64,000 bases of DNA from Streptomyces griseofuscus (GCF_014673495.1 NZ_CP051006.1:3100001-3164000), one strand, 5' to 3'; positions 24,023-34,377 are shown, numbered from the stretch's first letter. Numbers and translations: made by a program. The notes: generated by a model not told the origin, from the letters alone.

Positions 24023-24700
24023 ATGGCTGCCCCAGACGACTCCCCCGTGGTGCTGGACCGGCGCGAGGGGCCGTACGGCGAGGTGGTGCTGCGCAGACAC
24101 GGCGCGCTGCTCCAGATCATCGCCAACGGCTGCTTCCTCATGGACACTTCGGACGGCCGCTCGGAGCGGCTGCTGATCGACGCGGCGTACGACGCCCTCG
24201 ACGGGCGCCCGGCACCGGCCGTGCTGATCGGCGGCCTCGGCGTCGGCTTCTCACTCGCACACGCGTCCGATGATCCCCGCTGGGGGCGGATCACGGTCAT
24301 GGAGCGGGAGCCCGCCGTCGTCGACTGGCACCGCGCGGGCCCCCTGTCCGAACTGACCCGCGGCGCGCTGGCCGACCCGCGCACCGCGATCGTCCGAGAC
24401 GATCTCGTCCGCTACGTCAATGAGACATCGGACACGTTCGACGCCCTGTGCCTGGACATCGACAACGGTCCCGGATGGACGGTCACCGAGGACAACGGGA
24501 GCCTGTACTCACCGGCCGGACTGGCCGCCTGCGCACGGGTGTTGAGACCGGGCGGGGTGCTCGCCGTATGGTCGGCGAAGCCGTCTCCGGAATTTGAAGG
24601 AACCTTGCGGAATGCCGGGTTCCGACGGGTGCGTACCGAAGAGGTGCCCGTTGCCCGGGGAGTTCCGGACGCCGTGCACCTCGGCGTCCGCCCTGGATAG
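24023..24700 (+). CDS. Spermidine-synthase-like methyltransferase-fold protein
   Basis: The 225-residue protein starts at ATG 24023 behind CAGGATGG. A Rossmann core is seen: AVLIGGLGVGFSLA, the acidic strand end ITVMEREPAVVDWHR, then DALCLDIDNGPGW and RVLRPGGVLAVWSAKP. This is the spermidine synthase / SAM-binding pattern, but it lacks the N-terminal strand domain of true spermidine synthases, so the reaction is unclear. It is divergent from the rhomboid-like gene, and a two-component system follows after 111 bases. Confidence 0.75.
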   Translation: MAAPDDSPVVLDRREGPYGEVVLRRHGALLQIIANGCFLMDTSDGRSERLLIDAAYDALDGRPAPAVLIGGLGVGFSLAHASDDPRWGRITVMEREPAVVDWHRAGPLSELTRGALADPRTAIVRDDLVRYVNETSDTFDALCLDIDNGPGWTVTEDNGSLYSPAGLAACARVLRPGGVLAVWSAKPSPEFEGTLRNAGFRRVRTEEVPVARGVPDAVHLGVRPG

Positions 24701-24811
24701 CGACGGCACCGCCGATCCCCGTAGGGTGCTGCCCTGACGCGGATCTTTCGCGTCGATCGCAGACATGGGATCACCCCACGGGTTCCGGAAAGCAACAAGC
24801 AGGGGCGGGCG

Positions 24812-25558
24812 ATGGAGCAGACACACACCTCCCAGAGCGGCACGGCGGCGACGACCACCACTCCGGGCGCCCAGCGCCGGGTACTGGTCGTCGAGGACGA
24901 CACCACGATCGTCGACGCCATCGCGGCCCGGCTCCGCGCCGAGGGCTTCCTCGTGCAGACCGCGGCCGACGGACCGGCCGCCGTGGACACGGCCGAGGCA
25001 TGGCAGCCCGACCTGCTGATCCTCGACATCATGCTGCCCGGCTTCGACGGCCTGGAGGTCTGCCGGCGCGTACAGGCCCAGCGCCCGGTGCCGGTGCTCA
25101 TGCTCACCGCACGGGACGACGAGACGGACATGCTGGTCGGGCTCGGCGTCGGCGCCGACGACTACATGACCAAGCCGTTCTCCATGCGCGAGCTGGCCGC
25201 GCGGGTGCATGTGCTGCTGCGCCGGGTGGAGCGGGCGGCCATCGCCGCCTCCACGCCCCGCTCCGGCATCCTGCGCCTCGGCGAGCTGGAGATCGACCAC
25301 GCGCAGCGCCGGGTGCGGGTGAAGGCCGAGGACGTCCATCTGACGCCCACCGAGTTCGACCTGCTGGTGTGCCTGGCCAACACCCCGCGCGCGGTGCTCT
25401 CCCGTGAGCAGCTGCTGGCCGAGGTCTGGGACTGGGCGGACGCCTCCGGCACCCGCACCGTCGACAGCCACATCAAGGCGCTGCGCCGCAAGATCGGCGC
25501 CGAGCGCATCCGCACCGTGCACGGTGTGGGCTACGCGCTGGAGACGCCGAACCCGTGA
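24812..25558 (+). CDS. OmpR-family response regulator
   Basis: The 248-residue protein has a receiver domain at about residues 23-137 with acidic pocket E28-D-D30, phosphoacceptor D72 (LLILDIMLPG) and a conserved lysine in MTKPFSMRELAARV. A winged-helix output domain follows (about 152-245) with LTPTEFDLLVCLANTPRAVLSREQLLAEVW and RTVDSHIKALRRKIG. About 20 residues of Thr/Ala-rich sequence precede the receiver. It is coupled by a GTGA overlap to the kinase gene. Target genes are unknown; the next gene downstream is kgd. Confidence 0.95.
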   Translation: MEQTHTSQSGTAATTTTPGAQRRVLVVEDDTTIVDAIAARLRAEGFLVQTAADGPAAVDTAEAWQPDLLILDIMLPGFDGLEVCRRVQAQRPVPVLMLTARDDETDMLVGLGVGADDYMTKPFSMRELAARVHVLLRRVERAAIAASTPRSGILRLGELEIDHAQRRVRVKAEDVHLTPTEFDLLVCLANTPRAVLSREQLLAEVWDWADASGTRTVDSHIKALRRKIGAERIRTVHGVGYALETPNP

Positions 25559-26679
25559 GCGTGAGCGGGCGCCAGGCCGCACGGAGGAGCCCCCGGGCCC
25601 GCACGGAGGACCCCTGGGGCGGCGTACGCCCGTTCTCGATCAAGACCAAGCTGACCGCGCTGGTGGTCATCGCGGTGCTGATCACCACCGGTCTGTCGAT
25701 CGTCGCGGTGCACACCAAGACGGAGCTGCGCTTCATCACGGTGTTCTCGATGATCGCCACCCTGCTGATCACCCAGTTCGTGGCGCACTCGCTCACCATG
25801 CCGCTGGACGAGATGAACACGGTCGCCCGGGCCATCTCGCAGGGCGACTACACCCGCCGGGTGCGCGAGAGCCGGCGCGACGAACTGGGCGACCTGGCGC
25901 AGACGATCAATGTCATGGCCGACGAGCTGGAGGCCCAGGACCAGCAGCGCAAGGAGCTGGTCGCGAACGTCTCCCATGAGCTGCGCACCCCGATCGCGGG
26001 ACTGCGCGCCGTGCTGGAGAACATCGTCGACGGGGTCACCGAGGCCGATCCGGAGACCATGCGGACGGCCCTGAAGCAGACCGAGCGGCTCGGCCGCCTG
26101 GTGGAGACCCTGCTGGACCTGTCCCGGCTGGACAACGGCGTCGTACCGCTGAAGATGCGTCGCTTCGAGGTGTGGCCGTATCTGTCGGGCGTCCTGAAGG
26201 AGGCCAACATGGTCGCCTCGGCGCGCGCGGGCATGGCCACCGGCTCCGGCAGCCACACCCGCACCGACGTCCATCTGCACCTGGACGTCTCCCCGCCGGA
26301 GCTGACCGCGCACGCGGACCCCGAGCGCATCCACCAGGTCGTCGCCAATCTGATCGACAACGCGGTCAAGCACAGCCCGCCGCACGGCCGGGTGACCGTG
26401 AAGGCACGGCGCGGGCCCCAGCCGCACTCGCTGGAGCTGGAGGTCCTGGACGAGGGTCCGGGCATCCCGCGCTCGGAGTGGCACCGGGTCTTCGAGCGGT
26501 TCAACCGGGGCGCCGTGACCCGGCCGCACGGTCCGGGCAGCGACGGCGGCACCGGCCTCGGGCTGGCGATCGCCCGCTGGGCGGTGGATCTGCACGGCGG
26601 CCGGATCGGGGTGGCCGAATCAGAACGCGGCTGCCGGATCATCGTCACCCTTCCGGGAGCGAACTCCGCTTCAAGTTGA
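25555..26679 (+). CDS. Sensor histidine kinase with minimal extracellular loop
   Basis: The GTG start at 25555 overlaps the regulator stop. In this 374-residue protein, two membrane helices (about 32-52 and 60-80) are joined by only about eight residues, so no periplasmic sensor domain exists. A HAMP segment (about 80-132) follows, then the HisKA box [14 protein letters not shown] with phospho-acceptor H141. The HATPase domain has [19 protein letters not shown] and [13 protein letters not shown]. The kinase partners the OmpR-type regulator before it. Sensing within the membrane or from the cytoplasm is inferred from the missing loop. Confidence 0.94.
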   Translation: MSVSGRQAARRSPRARTEDPWGGVRPFSIKTKLTALVVIAVLITTGLSIVAVHTKTELRFITVFSMIATLLITQFVAHSLTMPLDEMNTVARAISQGDYTRRVRESRRDELGDLAQTINVMADELEAQDQQRKELVANVSHELRTPIAGLRAVLENIVDGVTEADPETMRTALKQTERLGRLVETLLDLSRLDNGVVPLKMRRFEVWPYLSGVLKEANMVASARAGMATGSGSHTRTDVHLHLDVSPPELTAHADPERIHQVVANLIDNAVKHSPPHGRVTVKARRGPQPHSLELEVLDEGPGIPRSEWHRVFERFNRGAVTRPHGPGSDGGTGLGLAIARWAVDLHGGRIGVAESERGCRIIVTLPGANSASS

Positions 26680-26980
26680 CGTAAAGTTCCAGCGAAGGCA
26701 CAAGATCCACGGTCGTCCGCGCCGTCTTCGCGCAGCTGGACACGTGTGGAGCGACACAGGCCCGCGCCGCCCGCAGAAGCCGGGGGCGCAGGGCCGGACC
26801 AGTGCACCCTCGTACATCCGGAACCACGCTTGTTTCCCGCCATTTCAAGCCCTGAAACAAGATTTTCGGTGTGACTTACACGACGATGAACGGGCCCGAC
26901 CTGACCTTCCCCGCCTCCAAGGCGTAGCCTTTATTCCCGCTGTCCATCACCTTGTGAAGCGGAAGAGGGCGGTTGCCGCC
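26680..26980 (+). promoter_or_regulatory. Promoter region upstream of kgd with an 8-bp inverted repeat
   Basis: This 301-base stretch separates the kinase from kgd. It contains CTTGTTTC (26829-26836) and its exact complement GAAACAAG (26854-26861), 17 bases apart in a locally AT-rich segment. This could be an operator or a transcript hairpin. No protein-coding sequence is apparent. Confidence 0.5.
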
Positions 26981-29900
26981 GTGTCGCCACAGTCCCCCAG
27001 TAACTCGAGCATCTCCACCGACGACCAAGCCACCGGGAAGAACCCCGCGGCCGCGTTCGGCGCGAACGAGTGGCTCGTCGACGAGATCTATCAGCAGTAC
27101 CTCCAGGACCCGAATTCGGTAGACCGTGCCTGGTGGGACTTCTTCGCCGATTACAAGCCGGGCGCGCCTGCCACGCCCGCGCCGGCGGGTACTGCGGCCG
27201 CGGGGGTCGCAGCGACCCCCACTCCGGCGCCCCAGGCCGCTCCGGCGCCCGCGGCCCCGGCGGCACCGAAGCCCGCCGCCGCCCCGGCGCCCGCTGCGGC
27301 CGCTCCGGCGGCTCCCGCGGCGAAGACGGCCCCCTCCCCGGCCAAGCCGGCGCAGCCCGCACAGGCGCCCGCTCAGCCGCAGGCGAAGGCCGCTCCCGCC
27401 ACCGAGGCCCCCGCCGGTCCCGAGCAGATCACTCTGCGCGGCCCGGCCGCCGCGGTCGCCAAGAACATGGACGCCTCGCTGGAGATGCCGACCGCCACCT
27501 CGGTCCGCGCCGTCCCGGTGAAGCTGCTGTTCGACAACCGCATCGTCATCAACAACCACCTCAAGCGTGCCCGCGGCGGGAAGATCTCCTTCACGCACCT
27601 CATCGGGTACGCGATGGTGCAGGCCATCAAGGCCATGCCGGCGATGAACCACTCGTTCACCGTCAAGGACGGCAAGCCGACCCTGGTCAAGCCTGCCCAC
27701 GTCAACCTCGGTCTCGCCATCGACCTGGTCAAGCCCAACGGCGACCGCCAGCTCGTCGTCGCGGCGATCAAGAAGGCCGAGACGCTGAACTTCTTCGAGT
27801 TCTGGCAGGCCTACGAGGACATCGTCCGCCGCGCCCGCGAGGGCAAGCTGACCATGGACGACTTCACCGGTGTCACGGTCTCCCTGACCAACCCCGGCGG
27901 CCTGGGCACCGTGCACTCCGTGCCGCGTCTGATGCCCGGCCAGGCCGTGATCATGGGCGTCGGCTCCATGGACTACCCGGCCGAGTTCCAGGGCACCAGC
28001 CAGGACACCCTGAACAAGCTCGGTGTCTCCAAGGTCATGACCCTCACGTCGACCTACGACCACCGGGTCATCCAGGGCGCCGCCTCCGGCGAGTTCCTGC
28101 GCCAGGTCGCCAACCTGCTGCTCGGCGAGAACAAGTTCTACGACGAGATCTTCGAGGCGCTGCGCATCCCCTACGAGCCGGTCCGCTGGCTCAAGGACAT
28201 CGACGCGTCCCACGACGACGACGTCACCAAGGCCGCGCGGGTCTTCGAGCTGATCCACTCCTACCGGGTCCGCGGCCATGTCATGGCCGACACCGACCCG
28301 CTGGAGTACCGCCAGCGCAAGCACCCCGACCTGGACATCGTCGAGCACGGCCTCACCCTGTGGGACCTGGAGCGCGAGTTCGCCGTCGGTGGTTTCGCCG
28401 GCAAGTCGATGATGAAGCTGCGCGACATCCTCGGGGTGCTCCGCGACTCGTACTGCCGCACCACCGGCATCGAGTTCATGCACATCCAGGACCCCAAGCA
28501 GCGCAAGTGGATCCAGGACCGGGTCGAGCGCGGTCACGCCAAGCCGGAGCGCGAGGAGCAGCTGCGCATCCTGCGCCGGCTGAACGCTGCCGAGGCGTTC
28601 GAGACCTTCCTCCAGACGAAGTACGTCGGCCAGAAGCGCTTCTCCCTGGAGGGCGGCGAGTCCGTCATCCCGCTGCTGGACGCGGTCATCGACTCCGCCG
28701 CCGAGTCCCGCCTGGACGAGGTCGTCATCGGCATGGCCCACCGCGGCCGTCTGAACGTGCTCGCCAACATCGTCGGCAAGTCGTACGCGCAGATCTTCCG
28801 CGAGTTCGAGGGCAACCTCGACCCGAAGTCGATGCACGGCTCCGGCGACGTGAAGTACCACCTGGGCGCCAATGGCACCTTCACCGGCCTGGACGGCGAG
28901 CAGATCAAGGTCTCGCTGGTCGCCAACCCCTCCCACCTGGAGGCGGTCGACCCGATCCTGGAGGGCGTCGCCCGCGCCAAGCAGGACATCATCAACAAGG
29001 GCGGCACGGACTTCACCGTCCTGCCGGTGGCGATCCACGGCGACGCGGCCTTCGCGGGCCAGGGCGTGGTGGCCGAGACCCTGAACATGTCGCAGCTGCG
29101 CGGCTACCGCACCGGCGGCACCGTGCACATCGTCATCAACAACCAGGTCGGCTTCACGGCGGCCCCCGAGTCCTCGCGTTCCTCCATGTACGCGACGGAC
29201 GTGGCCCGCATGATCGAGGCCCCGATCTTCCACGTGAACGGCGACGACCCCGAGGCCGTCGTCCGGGTCGCGCGGCTGGCGTTCGAGTTCCGCCAGGCGT
29301 TCAACAAGGACGTGGTGATCGACCTCATCTGCTACCGCCGCCGCGGTCACAACGAGTCGGACAACCCGGCCTTCACCCAGCCGCTGATGTACGACCTGAT
29401 CGACAAGAAGCGCTCGGTGCGCAAGCTCTACACCGAGTCCCTGATCGGTCGTGGCGACATCACCCTGGAAGAGGCCGAGCAGGCCCTCCAGGACTACCAG
29501 GGCCAGCTGGAGAAGGTCTTCACGGAGGTCCGCGAGGCCACCGCGCAGCCGGCTGCCGGTGCCCCCCAGGAGGCCCAGGACGGCTTCCCGGTCGCGGTCC
29601 CGACCGCCGTCTCCGCCGAGGTCGTCAAGCGGATCGCCGAGTCCCAGGTCAACATCCCCGAGCACATCACCGTGCACCCGCGGCTCCAGCCGCAGCTCCA
29701 GCGCCGTGCGGCGATGGTCGAGGACGGCACCATCGACTGGGGCATGGGCGAGACCCTGGCCATCGGCTCCCTGCTGCTGGACGGCACCCCGGTCCGCCTC
29801 GCGGGCCAGGACTCCCAGCGCGGCACCTTCGGCCAGCGCCACGCGGTGCTGATCGACCGGGAGACCGGCGAGGAGTACACCCCGCTCCAGTACCTCGCCG

Positions 29901-30781
29901 AGGACCAGGCGCGGCTGAACGTCTACAACTCGCTGCTGTCCGAGTACGCGGCCATGGGCTTCGAGTACGGCTACTCGCTCGCGCGTCCCGACGCGCTGGT
30001 GATGTGGGAGGCCCAGTTCGGCGACTTCGTCAACGGCGCCCAGACGGTCGTCGACGAGTTCATCTCCTCGGCCGAGCAGAAGTGGGGCCAGACCTCCGGC
30101 GTCGTCCTGCTGCTGCCGCACGGCTACGAGGGCCAGGGCCCGGACCACTCGTCCGCGCGCCCGGAGCGGTTCCTCCAGCTGTGCGCCCAGAACAACATGA
30201 CGGTGGCCATGCCCACCTCGCCGTCGAACTACTTCCACCTGCTGCGCTGGCAGGTGCACAACCCGGCCCACAAGCCGCTGGTCGTCTTCACCCCGAAGTC
30301 GATGCTGCGTCTGAAGGCCGCCGCCTCCAAGGCGGAGGAGTTCACGACCGGCGGCTTCCAGCCGGTCATCGGCGACGCGACCGCCGAGGCGGCCGCCGTC
30401 CGCAGGGTCGTCTTCTGCTCCGGCAAGGTCTACTACGACCTGGAGGCCGAGCGTAAGAAGCGCGGCGCCACGGACACGGCGATCATCCGCATCGAGCGCC
30501 TGTACCCGCTGCCGGGTGCCGAGCTCCAGGCGGAGGTCAACAAGTACCCGAACGCCGAGAAGTACCTGTGGGTCCAGGAGGAGCCGGCGAACCAGGGTGC
30601 CTGGCCGTTCATCGCGCTCAACCTGATCGATCACCTCGACCTGGCGGTCGGCGCGGACATCCCGGCCGGCGAGCGGCTGCGGCGCATCTCGCGCCCGCAC
30701 TCCTCGTCCCCGGCGGTGGGTTCCGCCAAGCGCCACCAGGCCGAGCAGGAGCAGCTGGTGCGTGAGGTGTTCGAGGCCTAA
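26981..30781 (+). CDS. kgd: Multifunctional 2-oxoglutarate decarboxylase/dehydrogenase E1-E2 fusion
   Basis: The GTG at 26981 gives 1266 residues, matching Kgd (SucA/OdhA type) of actinobacteria. A short N-terminal helix domain ([16 protein letters not shown]) is followed by an Ala/Pro-rich linker (about 55-140). An E2 succinyltransferase-like catalytic domain comes next (about 145-375), with YDHRVIQG at its active histidine H361. The rest is the thiamine-diphosphate E1 domain, including [20 protein letters not shown] and [21 protein letters not shown]. The enzyme decarboxylates 2-oxoglutarate in the TCA cycle and needs E2/E3 partners encoded elsewhere. It lacks a lipoyl domain, as expected for this fusion. 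Confidence 0.96.
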   Translation: MSPQSPSNSSISTDDQATGKNPAAAFGANEWLVDEIYQQYLQDPNSVDRAWWDFFADYKPGAPATPAPAGTAAAGVAATPTPAPQAAPAPAAPAAPKPAAAPAPAAAAPAAPAAKTAPSPAKPAQPAQAPAQPQAKAAPATEAPAGPEQITLRGPAAAVAKNMDASLEMPTATSVRAVPVKLLFDNRIVINNHLKRARGGKISFTHLIGYAMVQAIKAMPAMNHSFTVKDGKPTLVKPAHVNLGLAIDLVKPNGDRQLVVAAIKKAETLNFFEFWQAYEDIVRRAREGKLTMDDFTGVTVSLTNPGGLGTVHSVPRLMPGQAVIMGVGSMDYPAEFQGTSQDTLNKLGVSKVMTLTSTYDHRVIQGAASGEFLRQVANLLLGENKFYDEIFEALRIPYEPVRWLKDIDASHDDDVTKAARVFELIHSYRVRGHVMADTDPLEYRQRKHPDLDIVEHGLTLWDLEREFAVGGFAGKSMMKLRDILGVLRDSYCRTTGIEFMHIQDPKQRKWIQDRVERGHAKPEREEQLRILRRLNAAEAFETFLQTKYVGQKRFSLEGGESVIPLLDAVIDSAAESRLDEVVIGMAHRGRLNVLANIVGKSYAQIFREFEGNLDPKSMHGSGDVKYHLGANGTFTGLDGEQIKVSLVANPSHLEAVDPILEGVARAKQDIINKGGTDFTVLPVAIHGDAAFAGQGVVAETLNMSQLRGYRTGGTVHIVINNQVGFTAAPESSRSSMYATDVARMIEAPIFHVNGDDPEAVVRVARLAFEFRQAFNKDVVIDLICYRRRGHNESDNPAFTQPLMYDLIDKKRSVRKLYTESLIGRGDITLEEAEQALQDYQGQLEKVFTEVREATAQPAAGAPQEAQDGFPVAVPTAVSAEVVKRIAESQVNIPEHITVHPRLQPQLQRRAAMVEDGTIDWGMGETLAIGSLLLDGTPVRLAGQDSQRGTFGQRHAVLIDRETGEEYTPLQYLAEDQARLNVYNSLLSEYAAMGFEYGYSLARPDALVMWEAQFGDFVNGAQTVVDEFISSAEQKWGQTSGVVLLLPHGYEGQGPDHSSARPERFLQLCAQNNMTVAMPTSPSNYFHLLRWQVHNPAHKPLVVFTPKSMLRLKAAASKAEEFTTGGFQPVIGDATAEAAAVRRVVFCSGKVYYDLEAERKKRGATDTAIIRIERLYPLPGAELQAEVNKYPNAEKYLWVQEEPANQGAWPFIALNLIDHLDLAVGADIPAGERLRRISRPHSSSPAVGSAKRHQAEQEQLVREVFEA

Positions 30782-30800
30782 GCCTCCGGCACGACGACAA

Positions 30801-30842
30801 CGCTGAAGGGCCCGGTTCCGTACGGAACCGGGCCCTTCAGCG
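30801..30842. terminator. Perfect 42-bp palindrome, bidirectional terminator
   Basis: A perfect 21+21 palindrome starting CGCTGAAGGGCCCGG and ending in its mirror complement lies 20 bases after the kgd stop, between converging genes. It can fold into a very stable stem in either transcript. Confidence 0.9.
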
Positions 30843-30858
30843 TTTCTACCGCCCCTGC

Positions 30859-31041
30859 TTACTCGTCGTCGTCCTCGTCGTCGAGGCGGGCGAGCCAGGT
30901 GGCCAGGCGCTCCACGGGCACCTCGAAGTCGGGGTTGAGGTCCACGAAGGTGCGCAGCTGCTCGGCGAGCCACTCGAAGGTGACCTCCTCCTCGCCGCGC
31001 CGCTTCTCCAGCTCCTCGATGCCGCGGTCGGTGAAGTACAT
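30859..31041 (-). CDS. Small acidic DUF6104-type protein
   Basis: ATG 31041 follows AGGAG and gives a 60-residue protein. It begins MYFTDRGIEELEKRRGEEEV and ends in a run of acidic residues (ARLDDEDDDE). The length and opening match a small conserved Streptomyces family (DUF6104). There is no membrane segment, and the function is unknown. It converges on kgd across the perfect palindrome. Confidence 0.75.
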   Translation of the reverse strand: MYFTDRGIEELEKRRGEEEVTFEWLAEQLRTFVDLNPDFEVPVERLATWLARLDDEDDDE

Positions 31042-31161
31042 GGGGTTGCGTCTCCTGGTGTGCGTATGCGCCCGGGCCGATGGGACAGGCGTCGGCGTCG
31101 TCACCAGCCTAAGCAATGCGCGGGGCGGTGTTCCCGAAAGAGTGCCTTGACTTCGCGAGGC

Positions 31162-31175
31162 CACGATATATCGTG
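31162..31175. promoter_or_regulatory. Palindromic operator candidate for the PadR regulator
   Basis: A perfect 14-bp palindrome, CACGATATATCGTG, lies 57 bases before the DUF4097 gene. A related half-site (GCGATATGG) occurs 14 bases further on. AT-rich cores flanked by GC, next to a PadR gene, fit an autoregulatory operator. Confidence 0.6.
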
Positions 31176-31232
31176 TTTCTGGACGGACGCGATATGGCGC
31201 GTCGCGATCGTGTACGGCCGAGGAGGTCCCCC

Positions 31233-32108
31233 ATGTCCGAGTGGTCCGTCGCCGAACCACAGAAGCTGACGTTCGACGCCCCGGTGAGCACCCTCCAGGT
31301 GCGCATCGCGGGCGGCACGGTGAACGTGATGGGGGTCGAGGAGGGCCCCGCCCGTCTGGAGGTCTCGGACATCGAGGGGCCCCCGCTGCTGGTGACGCAC
31401 GAGAACGGCACCCTGACGGTGGGGTACGAGGACCTGACCTGGCAGGGCTTCACCAAGCTCCTGGACCGCAGGAGCTGGCGCCGCAGCGCGGTCGTCTCCC
31501 TCGCGGTCCCGGCGGACGCCAAGGTGGAGGTGGGCACGGTCGGCGCCGGCGCGGTGATATCCGGCGTCCGGGGCCCGGCGGTGGTCCGGGGCGTCACCGG
31601 CGACACCGCCCTGGTCGGCCTCTCCGGACCGGTCCAGGCGAACACCGTGTCGGGGAATCTGGAGGCGCAGGCGGTCACCGGCGAGCTGCGCTTCACCTCG
31701 GTCTCCGGGGACCTGACCGTGGTCGAGGGCTCGGGCCCCGCTGTGCGGGCCGACTCGGTCAGCGGCTCGATGATCGTGGACCTGGACCCGGAGGGGCCGA
31801 CGGACGTCCACCTCACCAGCGTCTCGGGCGAGATCGCCATCCGGCTGCCGCACCCGGCGGACGCGGAGGTGGAGGCGAACACGGCGAGCGGCCGGATCTC
31901 CAACGCCTTCGAGGGGCTGCGGGTGCAGGGCCAGTGGGGCGCCCACAAGATCACCGGCCGGCTGGGCGCGGGCACGGGACGGCTCCGGGCCACCACGGTC
32001 TCCGGCGCGATCGCCCTGCTCCGGCGCCCCGACCGGGCGCCCGACGGCACGACCCACGGCACCGCCGCCGACCCGACCGACGGCACGACCGACAAGAAGG
32101 TGCTCTGA
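31233..32108 (+). CDS. DUF4097 family beta-helix protein
   Basis: ATG 31233 follows AGGAGG and gives 291 residues. The sequence is a series of short strand repeats (TVSGNLEAQAVTGELRFTSVSGDL, SVSGSMIVDL, SVSGEIAIRL, TVSGAIALL) typical of DUF4097 right-handed beta-helix proteins. There is no signal peptide or membrane segment. Its stop is one base from the start of a PadR-type regulator, so the two form an operon, a pairing common in actinobacteria and Firmicutes. The biochemical role is unknown. Confidence 0.85.
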   Translation: MSEWSVAEPQKLTFDAPVSTLQVRIAGGTVNVMGVEEGPARLEVSDIEGPPLLVTHENGTLTVGYEDLTWQGFTKLLDRRSWRRSAVVSLAVPADAKVEVGTVGAGAVISGVRGPAVVRGVTGDTALVGLSGPVQANTVSGNLEAQAVTGELRFTSVSGDLTVVEGSGPAVRADSVSGSMIVDLDPEGPTDVHLTSVSGEIAIRLPHPADAEVEANTASGRISNAFEGLRVQGQWGAHKITGRLGAGTGRLRATTVSGAIALLRRPDRAPDGTTHGTAADPTDGTTDKKVL

Positions 32109-32109
32109 C

Positions 32110-33084
32110 ATGCCCCCCGTCTTCGCGCACGGACGCCTGCGCCTGTACCTGCTCAAGCTGCTGGACGAAGCCCCGCGCCACGGCTATGAGGTGATCCGCC
32201 TCCTGGAGGAGCGCTTCCAGGGGCTGTACGCACCCTCGGCGGGCACCGTCTACCCCCGGCTGGCCAAGCTGGAGGCCGAGGGCCTGGTCACCCACACCAC
32301 CGAGGGCGGCCGCAAGGTGTACGCCATCACCGACGCGGGCCGCGCCGAACTGGCCGACCGCAGCGGCGAGCTGGCCGATCTGGAACTGGAGATCCGCGAG
32401 TCGGTGGCGGAGCTCGCGGCCGAGATCAAGGCCGATGTGCGGGGCGCGGCCGGCGATCTGCGCCGGGAGATGCGCGCCGCCGCGTCCGAGGCCCGCGGGG
32501 GCGGCGACACCGGGGACGCCGGATCCGCGGGGGACGACAAGGACGCCTGGCGCGCGGCCAAGGAGGAGATGCGCCGGGTCAGGCAGGAGTGGAAGGAGCA
32601 GGCCCGCCGCGCCAAGGACGAGAGCCGCCGGGCCCGCGAGGAGGCCCAGCGCGCCCGCCATCAGGCCCAGGAGGCCCAGGCCCGGGCCCGGGCCCAGGCG
32701 CAGGAGGAGATGCAGCGGGTCGCCCGCCGCGTCCAGGACCACTTCGCGCGCGGCAACTGGCCCGCGGGCGTCCGCGAGGGCCTGACCGAACTGGCCAGGG
32801 AACTGGGCGATCTGAGCAAGGACTGGACCAGCCCCCGCCCGGCCCAGGCCCCGACCTACACCACGACGGACTTCCCCGCCGAACACGTCCCCTCCTGGAC
32901 GCACGAACCCCCCACCGACAACCCCGCCCGCGACCTCGACCGCCTGCTGGACCGCTTCCGCGACGACATCCGCGATCTGTCCCGCGACCACGGCGTGACT
33001 CCGGACCAGCTCCGGACGGCCCGGGAGCAGCTGTCGCGCGCGGCGGCCGAGATCACCTCGGTCCTGCGCCCGCCGAAGGGATAG
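32110..33084 (+). CDS. PadR-family regulator with long charged coiled-coil tail
   Basis: The 324-residue protein has an N-terminal winged helix (about 1-85): LRLYLLKLLDEAPRHGYEVIRLLEERF, then SAGTVYPRLAKLEAEGLVTHTTEGGRKVYAITDAG. Instead of the usual short dimerisation helix, residues 90-230 are an Ala/Arg/Glu-rich predicted coiled coil (AKEEMRRVRQEWKEQARRAK and similar). A Pro/Thr-rich stretch and a final helical segment follow. It is co-transcribed with the DUF4097 gene and probably controls both through the palindrome at 31162. The winged helix is clear; the tail's role is unknown. Confidence 0.88.
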   Translation: MPPVFAHGRLRLYLLKLLDEAPRHGYEVIRLLEERFQGLYAPSAGTVYPRLAKLEAEGLVTHTTEGGRKVYAITDAGRAELADRSGELADLELEIRESVAELAAEIKADVRGAAGDLRREMRAAASEARGGGDTGDAGSAGDDKDAWRAAKEEMRRVRQEWKEQARRAKDESRRAREEAQRARHQAQEAQARARAQAQEEMQRVARRVQDHFARGNWPAGVREGLTELARELGDLSKDWTSPRPAQAPTYTTTDFPAEHVPSWTHEPPTDNPARDLDRLLDRFRDDIRDLSRDHGVTPDQLRTAREQLSRAAAEITSVLRPPKG

Positions 33085-33157
33085 CGCAGGAGAGACTCGA
33101 CGGCACAGTGGAAGGCGGGCCCGCCACCCCGGACCCGCCCGCGCCGCACCGACGAGG

Positions 33158-34123
33158 TCAGGACGTCGTCAGTACGATCTTCCCGAACTGCCCACCCGAC
33201 TCCATCCGTTCGAAGCCCTCGCGGGCGCGGTCCAGCGGAAGCACCTCGTCGATGACGGGCCGTACGCCGGTCGTGGCGCAGAAGGAGAGCAGGTCCTCCA
33301 GCTCGTCCTTGGTGCCCATGGTGGAGCCGACGACCTTCAGTTCGAGGAAGAAGATCCGGGTCAGCTCGGCGTGCGAGGGCCGGTCGCCGCTGGTCGCGCC
33401 GGAGATGACGATCGTCCCGCCAGGGCGCAGCGACTTCACCGAGTGCGACCAGGTCGCGGCGCCCACGGTCTCGATGACCGCGTCCACCCGCTGCGGCAGC
33501 CGCGCCCCGCTCTCCACGGCCTCCACCGCGCCCAGCTCCAGGGCCCGCTTCCGCTTGGCCTCGTCCCGGCTGGTGGCGAACATCTTCAGCCCCGCCGCCC
33601 TGCCGAGCACGATCGCGGCCGTGGCGACCCCGCCGCCCGCGCCCTGCACCAGGACCGAGTCCCCGGGCCGTACCCCCGCGTTGGTGAACAGCATCCGGTA
33701 CGCCGTCAGCCATGCGGTGGGCAGACAGGCGGCCTCGGCGAAGGACAGTTCCTTCGGCTTGGGCAGCACATTGAAGGTCGGTACGGCGACCTGTTCGGCG
33801 AAGGTGCCCTGATAGCGCTCGGTCAGGATGGAGCGCGGCTCCTTCGGGCCGACACCGTGGCCGCTCTGGCCGATGACGGAGTGCAGGACGACCTCGTTGC
33901 CGTCGGCGTCGACCCCGGCGGCGTCGCAGCCGAGGATCATCGGCAGCCGGTCCTCCGGGAGGCCGACGCCCCGCAGGGACCAGAGGTCATGGTGGTTGAG
34001 GGAGGCGGCGCGCACATCGATGGTGCTCCAGCCGGGGCGGGCCTCGGGAGCCGGACGCTCCCCCAACTCAAGGCCGGAGAGCGGCTGGTCGCGGTCGATT
34101 CGGGCGGCGTAGACGGCGAACAT
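33158..34123 (-). CDS. Zinc-independent quinone-oxidoreductase-like alcohol dehydrogenase (MDR family)
   Basis: From ATG 34123 the protein has 321 residues. The GroES-like N-domain shows VRAASLNHHDLWSLRGVGLP and MILGCDAAGVD. The NAD(P)-binding Rossmann domain has SVLVQGAGGGVATAAIVLGRAAG. Structural zinc cysteines are absent, which suits the quinone-reductase or crotonyl-CoA-reductase-like branch of the medium-chain dehydrogenase superfamily. The substrate is not deducible. It stands alone, converging on the PadR gene. Confidence 0.88.
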   Translation of the reverse strand: MFAVYAARIDRDQPLSGLELGERPAPEARPGWSTIDVRAASLNHHDLWSLRGVGLPEDRLPMILGCDAAGVDADGNEVVLHSVIGQSGHGVGPKEPRSILTERYQGTFAEQVAVPTFNVLPKPKELSFAEAACLPTAWLTAYRMLFTNAGVRPGDSVLVQGAGGGVATAAIVLGRAAGLKMFATSRDEAKRKRALELGAVEAVESGARLPQRVDAVIETVGAATWSHSVKSLRPGGTIVISGATSGDRPSHAELTRIFFLELKVVGSTMGTKDELEDLLSFCATTGVRPVIDEVLPLDRAREGFERMESGGQFGKIVLTTS

Positions 34124-34347
34124 GCTGCCGACGATAGGTGGGCCGGACGGCCAGGGGAACCGGGCCGCGCTGTGACACATGCCCTCTTGCACACCGGCAC
34201 TCGGGCAGCGCAGCCGCACACCACCCCGCGGTGGACCGCACCCGAGGCGTCCACATCGCGCGGGCACACCCTGCGGCGCCGGCCTCCGCGGCCCCTCTTC
34301 ACCACCCGGGTTCACCACCCGGGTCGGGTGGGCGGGGGGGAAAAGAA

Positions 34348-34377
34348 ATGGCCCCGCCAGTGATCAGGCGGGGCCAT
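34348..34377 (-). terminator. Intrinsic terminator after the malic enzyme gene
   Basis: An 11-bp stem (ATGGCCCCGCC and its complement, loop of eight bases) lies 11 bases after the malic enzyme stop. On the minus strand it is followed by TTTCTTTT, a genuine U-rich tail. Confidence 0.85.

Noticed and set aside
24701..24811. Regulatory RNA upstream of the response regulator
   Set aside because: Only 111 bases with no hairpin or conserved motif that I could recognise.
26876..30973. A very long open frame on the minus strand opposite kgd
   Set aside because: It is the codon-bias shadow of kgd in high-GC DNA; its translation is Arg/Gly/Val/Asp-rich with no domain motif.
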